A program made the position numbers and the translations under genes. From Oscillospiraceae bacterium (GTDB lineage: Bacteria > Bacillota > Clostridia > Oscillospirales > Ruminococcaceae): a DNA stretch of 64,000 nt. Shown piece after piece: positions 40,162 through 48,086 of this stretch. The number at the start of each line of letters is the position of its first letter. The stretch's first letter is position 1. Below the pieces are notes generated by a model. The model worked only from the letters and a program-made list of their open reading frames with translations. It had not been told where the DNA came from and searched no databases. The DNA lies in the NCBI GenBank assembly GCA_022770625.1, contig JALEHK010000037.1:1-64000 (forward strand), given 5' to 3'.

Positions 40162-40661
40162 CCATCTTTGCGATGTTGGGTGCTTTGATGTACTGCTCAA
40201 AAGTATTGATGGAATGGGCACCGAACGTCCATCTTCTCGGAATGCTGACGATGACCTATACCCTCGTCTACCGGAAAAAAGCGCTCTACCCGATCTATAC
40301 CTACGTCCTGCTCAACGGCCTGTTCGCCGGATTCGCGATGTGGTGGATTCCCTATCTCTACCTCTGGACGATCCTCTGGGGGGTGACGATGCTTCTGCCG
40401 CAGAATATGCCGAAAAGGGTCGCTGTCCCCGTCTACATGATCGTCTGCTCGCTCCACGGTCTTGCCTTCGGCACACTCTACGCCCCAGCGCAGGCGCTTA
40501 TGTACGGCTTATCCTTCAAGGGTATGATCGCATGGATTCTTGCCGGACTTCCGTGGGACGCGGTACACGCCCTTGGCAACCTCGCCGCCGGAACGCTGAT
40601 CGTTCCCTTTTCGGCACTGCTGAAAAAGATCGACCGCGCTTCCCGCCGCGCAAAGCTATAA
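40137..40661 (+). CDS. ECF transporter S component, probably for cobalamin or a precursor
   Basis: A 174-residue membrane protein with about six helices. MRLSLREMTIFAMLGALMY is a typical S-component start (the AxxxA-like helix that contacts EcfT), and later helices include WWIPYLYLWTILWGV and LAGLPWDAVHALGN. S components bind the vitamin and share a common energy module encoded elsewhere. Start ATG 40137 is placed by family resemblance; its SD is weak and it sits in a hairpin, while ATG 40158 (MTIFAML) is an alternative coupled to a short upstream frame. The gene is downstream of a cobalamin riboswitch and DUF4430 lipoprotein, so B12 is the best guess. Confidence 0.8.
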   Translation: MRLSLREMTIFAMLGALMYCSKVLMEWAPNVHLLGMLTMTYTLVYRKKALYPIYTYVLLNGLFAGFAMWWIPYLYLWTILWGVTMLLPQNMPKRVAVPVYMIVCSLHGLAFGTLYAPAQALMYGLSFKGMIAWILAGLPWDAVHALGNLAAGTLIVPFSALLKKIDRASRRAKL

Positions 40662-40662
40662 A

Positions 40663-40701
40663 AAAAGCACGTCTTTCCTTTCCCGGAAAGACGTGCCTTT
40701 T
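40663..40701. terminator. Bidirectional terminator after the S component
   Basis: AAAAGCACGTCTTTCC pairs with GGAAAGACGTGCCTTTT. Confidence 0.85.
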
Positions 40702-40702
40702 A

Positions 40703-41215
40703 TTATATCTCGATCGTCTGCGAAGCGTTTGACCTTTCAGCGGACACCTTTTCCCGACTGATCCGCGGATATTTTTCTTCAAAGGGCGGCATAATCCCCA
40801 AAAAGCGCAGATCACCTTTCAGGCACCCTTCCAGCCAGTGAATTTTCCGCTCCGCCGCCAAAAAGCAGCTGTCATCTCCACTCTCGATTCCCGTCCGAAC
40901 CGTTTCTTCCGGCAGTCCGAGGTACTCTGCGAGCGCCGCATAAGACAGGTCGAAAAGCGATTGAAGGGTACGGAGCTTATCGGAAAGATAGTGCGGATCC
41001 GTTTCCGGATGGACGAGCATCATCTGCCCCAGCAAAATCGAAAGCCGGGAGAGCTTTTCGCTTCCGATCTCTTTTCCGAATTCCGCGAGGTTTACCTCCC
41101 CGCTTTCCGCAATTCGGAGCAACATCTCCTTCGGAATCCCCGTCTTAAACGCCAGTCCCGCCGGGCTGAATCCCATCGCAAACAATCGTTTCAGCATCAT
41201 CGAAAGGTACATCAT
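40703..41215 (-). CDS. Hypothetical protein with HTH-like helices
   Basis: A 170-residue soluble, helical protein that I do not recognise. Two segments resemble lambda-repressor-type helix-turn-helices: GFSPAGLAFKTGIPKEMLLR near residue 15 and YAALAEYLGLPEETVRTGIE near residue 90. This suggests a DNA-binding protein with duplicated HTH units. The C-terminus is charged and probably flexible. AGGAG precedes ATG 41215. It lies between two terminators, convergent with the B12 module and downstream of nifJ on the same strand, with no visible functional link to either. Confidence 0.6.
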   Translation of the reverse strand: MMYLSMMLKRLFAMGFSPAGLAFKTGIPKEMLLRIAESGEVNLAEFGKEIGSEKLSRLSILLGQMMLVHPETDPHYLSDKLRTLQSLFDLSYAALAEYLGLPEETVRTGIESGDDSCFLAAERKIHWLEGCLKGDLRFLGIMPPFEEKYPRISREKVSAERSNASQTIEI

Positions 41216-41224
41216 AAACTCCTG

Positions 41225-41265
41225 TCAAAAATCCCCCGCTCACTTTTTAAGAGAGCGGGGGATTT
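41225..41265 (-). terminator. nifJ terminator
   Basis: On the minus strand CCCCGCTC pairs with GAGCGGGG, followed by GATTTTTGA. Confidence 0.8.
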
Positions 41266-41306
41266 CGCGTTTTCAAGCGCCCGTTATACGAACGCTTCTG
41301 TCAAAC

Positions 41307-44300
41307 TTATTTGTACAGCTCAACCAGCTTCATCAGGTGTTCGTAGCGAGCCTTAGCAACCTCATCCGACTTCTCGAAGAGAGCCTTTGCACGTTCGGGG
41401 AACGCCTTGGTCAGGCGGCTGTAGCGGGTCTCTCCGGACAGGAATTCCTGGTAAGTACCGTCGCCCTCTTTGGAGGTGAGGGTGAAGGGGTTCTTACCCT
41501 GAGCCTTGAGCGCGGGATTGAAGGTGAACAGGTTCCAGTAACCGGCCTTGACTGCCTTCTTCATCTCGTTCTGGCAGTTGGTCATGCCGCCCTTGACACC
41601 GTGCAGCTCACAGGGAGCGTAGCCGATAATCAGAGACGGGCCGTTATAGCTTTCAGCCTCGTTGATTGCCTTGAGAGCCTGTGCGGGGTTAGCGCCCAGA
41701 GCGATCTGTGCAACGTAAACGTAGCCGTAGCTCATAGCGATCTCAGACAGCGACTTCTTGCCGACTTCCTTACCGGCAGCTGCGAACTGGCAGACCTCGC
41801 CGATGTTGGAAGCCTTGGAAGCCTGTCCGCCGGTGTTGGAGTACATCTCGGTATCGAATACGAAGACGTTGACGTTCTCGCCGGAAGCAAGAACATGGTC
41901 AAGGCCGCCGAAGCCGATATCGTATGCCCATCCGTCGCCGCCGAAGATCCAGATGCTCTTCTTGGAGAGATACTGTTTCTTGGACAGGATTTCAGGAGCA
42001 ACGGGGCAGCCCTCAGCAGCAGCTTTTTCAAGCTCAGCAACCAGAGCGGGAACCGTTGCGGGGTTCTTCTTGGTGTCATCCTTGGTCTCGACGAACGCAG
42101 CGACAGCAGCTTTCATTTCAGCGGAAGCCTTTTCGGAAGCAGCCATCTCTTCCAGCTTCTTAATCAGCTGTTCGCGAAGGGTCTTCTGACCGAGGTACAT
42201 ACCGAAGCCGTGCTCAGCGTTATCCTCGAACAGGGAGTTCGCCCAAGCGGGACCGCGGCCGGATTCTTTGTTGACGGTGTAAGGTGCAGTAGCAGCAGGA
42301 CCACCCCAGATAGAGGAGCATCCGGTTGCGTTGGAGATATACATCTGTTCGCCGAACATCTGAGTGATCAGGCGGGCATAAGAAGTCTCTGCACAGCCTG
42401 CGCAGGAGCCGGAGAACTCGAGCAGGGGCTGGTTGTACTGAGAACCAACAACGGTGGTGTCAGCAGGCAGACCGGGTTTCTTGCGGATGTTTTCGACGCA
42501 GTAGTCGAATACCGGCTGCTGAGCTGCTTCCTCTTCCTGAGGAACCATCTTGATTGCGTTGGTCGGGCAGACGGTAACGCACTCGCCGCAGCCCATGCAG
42601 TCCAGAGGAGAAACAGCCATCGTGTAGAGGTATTCCTTCTTGACTTTGAGGGTGGCGGTTCTGAGGGTAGCGGGAGCCTTTGCAGCTTCCTCTTCGGTCA
42701 GAGCGAACGGACGGATGGTCGCGTGCGAGCAGACAAATGCACACTGGTTGCACTGTGCGCACTTCTCAGCATCCCACTGAGGAACCATAACGGCAACGCC
42801 GCGTTTTTCGTAAGCGGAAGCGCCCAGTTCAAACTGGCCGTCAGCATACTTGGTGAATGCGGATACAGGCAGCGAATCGCCGTCCATATTGGCAATCGGG
42901 TTCATCAGGGTCTTAACCATATCGACGACAGCGGGACGGCCGAAGATCTCGGCAGCCATAGCGTCGGGAGCGGGGTTCTTCCAGGAGTCGGGAACCTTGA
43001 CTTCGTGCAGAGCGTCAAGACCTGCATCGATTGCCTTGTAGTTCATCTCGACAACTGCGTCGCCCTTCTTGCCGTAGGACTTCTTAGCAGCTTCTTTCAT
43101 GAAGCGAACAGCGTCGTCGATCGGCATGACGTTTGCGAGTTTGAAGAAAGCAGACTGGAGAATGGTGTTGGTGCGTTTGCCCATACCGATCTCGATTGCT
43201 TTGTCGATTGCGTTGATGGTGTAGAGCTTGATGCCGTTGTCAGCGATGTACTTCTTGGCAGCTGCGGGGAGTTTCTCCTCGAGTTCCTTGTCGTCCCACT
43301 GGCAGTTGATCATGAAGGTTCCGCCCGGTTTAACGTCCTGAACCATCTTGAAGCCCTTGACAACGTAAGAGGGGTTGTGGCAGGCAACAAAGTCAGCCTG
43401 GTTGATGTAGTAGGGGCTCTTGATCGGCTTGTCGCCAAAACGCAGATGCGAGATGGTTACGCCGCCGGTCTTTTTGGAGTCATACTGGAAGTAAGCCTGG
43501 ATATATTTGTCGGTGTGGTCGCCGATGATCTTGGTGGAGTTCTTGTTCGCACCAACGGTACCGTCGCCGCCCAGACCCCAGAACTTGCACTCAACGGTGC
43601 CGGGAGCAGAGGTGATGGGAGCGGGTTTGACCTCAGGCAGGGACAGACCGGTAACGTCATCGACGATGCCGATGGTGAAGCGTGCCTTGGGAGCGTCCTT
43701 CTCCAGCTCTTTGTAGACTGCAAAGACAGAGGAAGGAGGAGTATCCTTGGAACCGAGGCCGTATCTGCCGCCGACCAGAACGATGTCGTTCAGACCAGCT
43801 TCACGCAGGGTAGCCGCAACATCCAGATACAGAGGCTCGCCCAGAGAGCCGGGCTCTTTGGTACGGTCGAGAACCGCGATCTTCTTGACCGACTTGGGGA
43901 GAACCTTCAGCAGAGCGGAAGAAACCCAGGGTCTGTACAGACGGACTTTGACAAGGCCGACCTTCTCGCCCTTAGCGGTCAGGTAATCGATAACTTCGTC
44001 AGCGACGTCGCAGATGGAGCCCATCGCAACGATGACACGTTCTGCGTCGGGAGCGCCGTAGTAGTTGAACAGGTCATAGTTGGTGCCGAGTTTCTCGTTT
44101 ACTTTCGCCATGTATTTCTCAACTACGGCAGGCAGGGCTTCGTAAACGCTGTTACATGCTTCTCTGTGCTGGAAGAAAACGTCGCCGTTCTCGTGAGAAC
44201 CGCGCATAGCGGGATGCTCGGGGTTGAGCGCATGGTTGCGGAACTCTTCGACCGCTTCCATGTTGACCATATCCTTGAGGTCTGCGTAATCCCATTTTTC

Positions 44301-44849
44301 GATCTTCTGGATCTCATGAGAGGTACGGAAACCGTCGAAGAAGTTGATGAACGGAACCTTGCCTTCGATCGAAGCAAGATGTGCAACTGCGGACAGGTCC
44401 ATAACTTCCTGAGGGTTGGTTTCAGCAAGCATTGCAAAACCGGTCTGACGGCAGGCGTAAACGTCCGAATGATCGCCGAAGATGTTCAGCGACTGAGCCG
44501 CAACGGTACGAGCGGATACATCGAATACGCAGGGAAGCTGTTCGCCGGCGATCTTGTACATATTCGGGATCATCAGCAGAAGGCCCTGGGATGCGGTGAA
44601 GGTGGTGGTCAGAGCGCCGGCTGCGAGAGAACCGTGAACAGCGCCTGCTGCGCCTGCCTCGGACTGCATCTCAACGACCTTGACCTGGTTGCCGAAAATG
44701 TTTTCACGGCCTTCAGCAGACCACTGGTCAACGTAGTCCGCCATCGGGCTGGAAGGAGTAATAGGGTAGATAGCAGCAACGTCGGTAAACGCATACGCTA
44801 CATGAGCAGCAGCGGTGTTGCCATCCATGGACTGTTTTGCTCTAGGCAT
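41307..44849 (-). CDS. nifJ: Pyruvate:ferredoxin (flavodoxin) oxidoreductase
   Basis: Oxidises pyruvate with CoA to acetyl-CoA, CO2 and reduced ferredoxin, the central step of anaerobic pyruvate fermentation. The single-chain 1180-residue protein begins with the pyrimidine-binding domain (AYAFTDVAAIYPITPSSPMA) and includes the gamma domain with GLGGDGTVGANKNS. Two [4Fe-4S] ferredoxin motifs follow (CAQCNQCAFVC and CMGCGECVTVCP), then the C-terminal TPP domain with FGGDGWAYDIGFGG and the TPP-binding GDG...N set, plus the extra cluster cysteines (SGSCAGCAETSY). AAGGAGGA precedes ATG 44849. Codon style is that of a very highly expressed gene, and the opposite strand therefore shows a long spurious frame. 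Confidence 0.98.
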   Translation of the reverse strand: MPRAKQSMDGNTAAAHVAYAFTDVAAIYPITPSSPMADYVDQWSAEGRENIFGNQVKVVEMQSEAGAAGAVHGSLAAGALTTTFTASQGLLLMIPNMYKIAGEQLPCVFDVSARTVAAQSLNIFGDHSDVYACRQTGFAMLAETNPQEVMDLSAVAHLASIEGKVPFINFFDGFRTSHEIQKIEKWDYADLKDMVNMEAVEEFRNHALNPEHPAMRGSHENGDVFFQHREACNSVYEALPAVVEKYMAKVNEKLGTNYDLFNYYGAPDAERVIVAMGSICDVADEVIDYLTAKGEKVGLVKVRLYRPWVSSALLKVLPKSVKKIAVLDRTKEPGSLGEPLYLDVAATLREAGLNDIVLVGGRYGLGSKDTPPSSVFAVYKELEKDAPKARFTIGIVDDVTGLSLPEVKPAPITSAPGTVECKFWGLGGDGTVGANKNSTKIIGDHTDKYIQAYFQYDSKKTGGVTISHLRFGDKPIKSPYYINQADFVACHNPSYVVKGFKMVQDVKPGGTFMINCQWDDKELEEKLPAAAKKYIADNGIKLYTINAIDKAIEIGMGKRTNTILQSAFFKLANVMPIDDAVRFMKEAAKKSYGKKGDAVVEMNYKAIDAGLDALHEVKVPDSWKNPAPDAMAAEIFGRPAVVDMVKTLMNPIANMDGDSLPVSAFTKYADGQFELGASAYEKRGVAVMVPQWDAEKCAQCNQCAFVCSHATIRPFALTEEEAAKAPATLRTATLKVKKEYLYTMAVSPLDCMGCGECVTVCPTNAIKMVPQEEEAAQQPVFDYCVENIRKKPGLPADTTVVGSQYNQPLLEFSGSCAGCAETSYARLITQMFGEQMYISNATGCSSIWGGPAATAPYTVNKESGRGPAWANSLFEDNAEHGFGMYLGQKTLREQLIKKLEEMAASEKASAEMKAAVAAFVETKDDTKKNPATVPALVAELEKAAAEGCPVAPEILSKKQYLSKKSIWIFGGDGWAYDIGFGGLDHVLASGENVNVFVFDTEMYSNTGGQASKASNIGEVCQFAAAGKEVGKKSLSEIAMSYGYVYVAQIALGANPAQALKAINEAESYNGPSLIIGYAPCELHGVKGGMTNCQNEMKKAVKAGYWNLFTFNPALKAQGKNPFTLTSKEGDGTYQEFLSGETRYSRLTKAFPERAKALFEKSDEVAKARYEHLMKLVELYK

Positions 44850-44908
44850 GGAATTTATCCTCCTTGATTAAAAATACGGATTCAGCTGTGAAAAAAACAC
44901 AGATACAA

Positions 44909-44947
44909 ACTGAGGGCAAAACAGTATACCCTCAATTTATCATTATA
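44909..44947 (-). promoter_or_regulatory. Probable nifJ promoter region with a dyad
   Basis: Minus-strand TATAAT (44947-44942) and TATACT (44928-44923) are both possible -10s; no good -35 is seen. TGAGGG (44911-44916) and CCCTCA (44929-44934) form a dyad that brackets the TATACT element, a possible regulator site. Confidence 0.4.
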
Positions 44948-45051
44948 ATTTTATCACCTATTGCGCAAAAAGTAAAGGGTGCAAATCCTTAATTTGTTGT
45001 GATTTTTTCCCTTCTTTTTCACTTTTGCGGCATCTCTTCCGGGAAACCGGT

Positions 45052-45480
45052 TTATCCGACGCCGGACACTTCTTTTAATGGGATTTCTCTCGGTCTGAGA
45101 TTGGTCGTGTACGGCTCTTTCCCCGCAAGAATATCGTCGTAAAGCGCCTGCTTCTTTTCGATATACGCAAGGCTTTCGTCGATCTCCGAGCGCTGGATCA
45201 ATAAAAGCTCCCGCTTTTCATCCAGCATCTCCTTCCGTTCGGGGATCGAGGAGACCCCTTCCAGGCAAAGCTCCATATACCGGTGCATCTCTTTGATCCC
45301 CATCCCGCACCGTTTGAGACACTGAAGCCCCTTGAGCCAGGCGACATCGTGCTCATCGAACACCCGGTGGTTCAGCTTATCCCGCTGAACATTCGGAACA
45401 AGTCCCTCCCGGCAGTAGAACTTGAGCGTTTCATAGCTCATCCCAACCGCCAGACAGGTCTCTTTCATTGAGTAAATCAC
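45052..45480 (-). CDS. MerR-family transcriptional regulator
   Basis: A 142-residue MerR regulator: N-terminal winged HTH (YSMKETCLAVGMSYETLKFY, then VFDEHDVAWLKGLQCLKRCG) and a long dimerisation coiled coil (about residues 75-120). A short C-terminus without an obvious metal-binding cysteine cluster points to the redox/aldehyde type. The start is GTG 45480, with GGAGGGG 6 bases upstream. It is divergent from an operon whose promoter has the 19-base spacer and central dyad characteristic of MerR activation, so it most likely activates that operon. Confidence 0.9.
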   Translation of the reverse strand: MIYSMKETCLAVGMSYETLKFYCREGLVPNVQRDKLNHRVFDEHDVAWLKGLQCLKRCGMGIKEMHRYMELCLEGVSSIPERKEMLDEKRELLLIQRSEIDESLAYIEKKQALYDDILAGKEPYTTNLRPREIPLKEVSGVG

Positions 45481-45520
45481 GGTTCACCCCTCCGTTCACA
45501 AAATATTTACATTTAAGTTA

Positions 45521-45551
45521 TTGACCGGTAGTAACTACCGAGTGCTATGAT
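45521..45551 (+). promoter_or_regulatory. MerR-type promoter with 19-base spacer
   Basis: TTGACC (45521-45526), 19 bases, TATGAT (45546-45551). The perfect 15-bp dyad CGGTAGTAACTACCG (45526-45540) fills the front of the spacer, exactly where MerR-family activators bind and untwist DNA. Confidence 0.8.
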
Positions 45552-45636
45552 AACATCAGAGACAAAACTTGTCAAGTCTGCCAAAACGTATTTGTGTGAA
45601 AATAACATCTCCACCCGATTTTAAGGAGGAATCATC

Positions 45637-45999
45637 ATGAACGAAGAAATCCTGACCATTTCCAAGAACTTCTGGAAAGCCATTGAAAAATCCGACGGCG
45701 CTGTGATGCGTGCAATCGCCGATCCCGAATGCTGGTTTGTCCATATCGGCGGCAACTGCAGTCTTGATGAAGAGGTTCATTTCTATGAGGACGGCATCTT
45801 CAAGCCGACCGGCGTTACCCTTCATGACCAGAAGCTGCGCATTTTCGGCGATACCGCTGTTGTCGTTACCGACTGCGACTACGGCCTTCTTCTGGACGGA
45901 AAGCCCACGACCCATCATTTTGCCGTCACCGAAATCTATCAGAAAAAAGAGGAAAGCTGGAAGCTGATCCAGTTCACCTTTACCGCTCTCGTTTATTGA
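45637..45999 (+). CDS. NTF2-like (SnoaL-type) protein
   Basis: A 120-residue protein with the NTF2-like cone fold pattern: helix LTISKNFWKAIEKSDGAVMR, then strands (CWFVHIGGN, LRIFGDTAVVVTDCDYGLL, HHFAVTEIYQKKEESWKLIQ). Such proteins bind small hydrophobic molecules or act as simple isomerases or dehydratases; no catalytic residues can be assigned here. TAAGGAGGA precedes ATG 45637. First gene of the MerR-controlled transcript, 18 bp before a broken aldo/keto reductase. Confidence 0.75.
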   Translation: MNEEILTISKNFWKAIEKSDGAVMRAIADPECWFVHIGGNCSLDEEVHFYEDGIFKPTGVTLHDQKLRIFGDTAVVVTDCDYGLLLDGKPTTHHFAVTEIYQKKEESWKLIQFTFTALVY

Positions 46000-46017
46000 T
46001 TTTAAGGAAAAAACATC

Positions 46018-46170
46018 ATGGAATTTACCACGCTGAAAAACGGAAACAAAATGCCGATGGAAGGCTTCGGCGTCTTTCAGATTCGCGCTCTGGATCACGG
46101 CAAACGCTTCTGGACGATGACCCTCCCCCAACAGGAGGAAAAATTCCTTGCCATCTCGTTGGATGACTAA
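46018..46170 (+). pseudogene. Truncated aldo/keto reductase
   Basis: ATG 46018 opens a 50-codon frame. The first 22 residues (MEFTTLKNGNKMPMEGFGVF) are the typical start of an aldo/keto reductase, but from residue 23 on the sequence (HGKRFWTMTLPQQEEKFLA) no longer matches that family and the frame stops at 46168. About 250 residues are missing, and the tail seems to come from another gene. The ribosome site (AAGGAAA) is intact. A second aldo/keto reductase fragment lies in the 16-kb mosaic. Confidence 0.7.
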
Positions 46171-46257
46171 GTAATCAAGATGAAATCAGCAGCCGGGTGA
46201 TCCGCTCATCCGGCTGACTGACCGTAACTCTAACCGTTTCAGAAAGAAGTCTGACTC

Positions 46258-46875
46258 ATGAAAGTTTTACTGATTAACGGAAGCCCCAACGCGCACGGAT
46301 GTACCTATACTGCCCTGAGCGAAGTCGCCCGCACCCTCGAAGCGGAGGGCGTCGAGACCGAGATCATCCACGTCGGCAACAAAGCCATCCGCGGATGTAT
46401 CGGATGCAGAAAATGTAAGACCACCGGCCAGTGCGTATTCGACGATCTGGTACGGGAAGTATCCCCGAAATTTGCCGCCTGTGACGGCATCGTACTCGGA
46501 AGTCCCGTTTATTTTGCCTCGGCCAACGGCACCCTCGTTTCGTTTGTTGACCGGCTTTTCTACAGCACCCCCGGCGATAAGACGATGAAGGTCGGCGCGG
46601 CGGTCGTCTCGGCAAGAAGAGGCGGAAACTCCGCAACCTTTGACGAGCTGAACAAATACTTCACCATCTCCGGTATGCCGGTCGCTTCCAGCCAGTACTG
46701 GAACATGGTTCACGGCTACACGCCCGACGACGTCCGCAAAGACGAAGAAGGGATGCAGACGATGCGCACCCTCGGAAGAAACATGGCGTTTCTGATGAAA
46801 TCGATCGCCCTCGGCAAGGAAAAATACGGCCTTCCCGAAAAAGAGCCGATCACCTTTACTTCCTTTATTCGCTGA
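46258..46875 (+). CDS. Flavodoxin-fold NAD(P)H-dependent FMN reductase-like protein
   Basis: A 205-residue flavodoxin-like oxidoreductase. MKVLLINGSPNAHGCTYTAL is the FMN-phosphate loop. A CIGCRKCKTTGQC cysteine group follows at about residue 48, as in iron-sulfur flavoproteins, and SPVYFASANGTLVSFVDR lines the flavin site. It probably shuttles electrons or reduces quinones or small electrophiles. ATG 46258 has AGAAAG upstream. As the last intact gene of the MerR-controlled transcript, it supports a role in oxidative or electrophile stress. Whether the four cysteines hold a cluster is unknown. Confidence 0.85.
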   Translation: MKVLLINGSPNAHGCTYTALSEVARTLEAEGVETEIIHVGNKAIRGCIGCRKCKTTGQCVFDDLVREVSPKFAACDGIVLGSPVYFASANGTLVSFVDRLFYSTPGDKTMKVGAAVVSARRGGNSATFDELNKYFTISGMPVASSQYWNMVHGYTPDDVRKDEEGMQTMRTLGRNMAFLMKSIALGKEKYGLPEKEPITFTSFIR

Positions 46876-46923
46876 CCCCCTTTCCATCCCCGCCGCTATA
46901 CGCACCCTCCGGCGGCGGTATAG

Positions 46924-46957
46924 AAAAGCATCCGTAAAACCGATACGGATGCTTTTT
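46924..46957 (+). terminator. Terminator of the MerR-controlled operon
   Basis: AAAAGCATCCGT pairs with ACGGATGCTTTTT, followed by more Ts. Confidence 0.85.
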
Positions 46958-46964
46958 CTTTTTC

Positions 46965-46993
46965 TTGCGTTTGACCGTTCGTTGCGCTATAAT
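46965..46993 (+). promoter_or_regulatory. Promoter of the restriction-modification genes
   Basis: TTGCGT (46965-46970), 17 bases, TATAAT (46988-46993). Confidence 0.6.
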
Positions 46994-47081
46994 GATAAAA
47001 AGAAACGCGCATCAATATAATAAGCAGAGGAATCATTGCGTGGTATGTTTCTCTGCCAAAAGTCAAGAATGAGGTTGCAGA

Positions 47082-48086
47082 ATGCTTTCAACAATTGAAC
47101 TCTTTGCCGGTGCAGGAGGATTGGCTCTTGGAATAGAAAAAGCCGGTTTTCATACGCTGGCTTGCCTTGAAATCAATAAAGACGCTTGTGCTACGCTTAG
47201 AGAAAACAGGCCGGACTGGCGAGTAGTCGAAGATGATATTGCAAATATATCCTGTCTTAATCTGGAAGATTACTTTTCTTTAAGCAAGGGTGAGCTTGAT
47301 CTGCTGTCGGGTGGTGCACCTTGTCAGGCTTTTTCTTATGCAGGGAAAAAACTCGGATTGGAAGATGCAAGGGGTACGCTTTTTTACCACTATGCGACTT
47401 TTCTGGAAAAGTTACAGCCAAAAATGTTTTTATTTGAAAATGTCCGAGGACTTCTTTCTCATGATAAGGGAAGAACCTACAAAACCATCGTTTCCATTTT
47501 TGAACAGGCTGGCTATACAATTCAAAAAAAAGTTTTGAATGCGTGGGATTACGGAGTTGCGCAAAAACGAGAACGTTTGATTACCATCGGTATTAGAAAT
47601 GATCTGCTGAATAAAGTTCATTTTGAGTTTCCCTCACCGCACGAATATAAACCTGTCCTTCGGGACATTTTGATTGATTGTCCTAAAAGTGAAGGAACTT
47701 CTTACTCTAAGTACAAACAGCAAATCTATGATCTCGTTCCTCCAGGCGGTTACTGGAGAGATATTCCGGAAGAAATCGCAAAAGAATACATGAAAAGCTG
47801 TTGGAACATGGGCGGTGGACGTACCGGAATCCTGAGAAGAATGAGCATGGACGAGCCCTCCTTAACTGTATTAACTTCTCCCAGTCAAAAGCAAACGGAT
47901 CGCTGTCATCCCTTGGAATCCCGTCCGTTTACCATACGGGAAAATGCCCGATGCCAGAGTTTTCCTGATGATTGGATATTTTGCGGCAGTGTCGGTTCAC
48001 AGTATAAACAGGTTGGAAACGCTGTTCCTGTAAATCTTGCTTATGAGATAGCGATAAAAATCAAGGAGGCTCTGGAAGTGCAATGA
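47082..48086 (+). CDS. DNA (cytosine-5) methyltransferase of a type II R-M system
   Basis: A 334-residue m5C methyltransferase. Motif I is IELFAGAGGLALG (SAM binding), motif IV GGAPCQAFSYAG with the catalytic Cys at about residue 80, motif VI ENVRGL, motif VIII QKRERLITIG and motif X GNAVPV. The target-recognition region lies between about residues 185 and 285. The partner gene overlaps its stop by 4 bases and is an Eco47II-like endonuclease, so methylation of GGNCC sites is predicted. Base composition is distinctly AT-rich compared with flanking genes, a sign of horizontal acquisition. Confidence 0.93.
   Translation: MLSTIELFAGAGGLALGIEKAGFHTLACLEINKDACATLRENRPDWRVVEDDIANISCLNLEDYFSLSKGELDLLSGGAPCQAFSYAGKKLGLEDARGTLFYHYATFLEKLQPKMFLFENVRGLLSHDKGRTYKTIVSIFEQAGYTIQKKVLNAWDYGVAQKRERLITIGIRNDLLNKVHFEFPSPHEYKPVLRDILIDCPKSEGTSYSKYKQQIYDLVPPGGYWRDIPEEIAKEYMKSCWNMGGGRTGILRRMSMDEPSLTVLTSPSQKQTDRCHPLESRPFTIRENARCQSFPDDWIFCGSVGSQYKQVGNAVPVNLAYEIAIKIKEALEVQ

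Noticed and set aside
41337..44867. 1176-codon open frame on the plus strand opposite nifJ
   Set aside because: Antisense artefact of strongly biased codons; the minus strand encodes an unmistakable PFOR.
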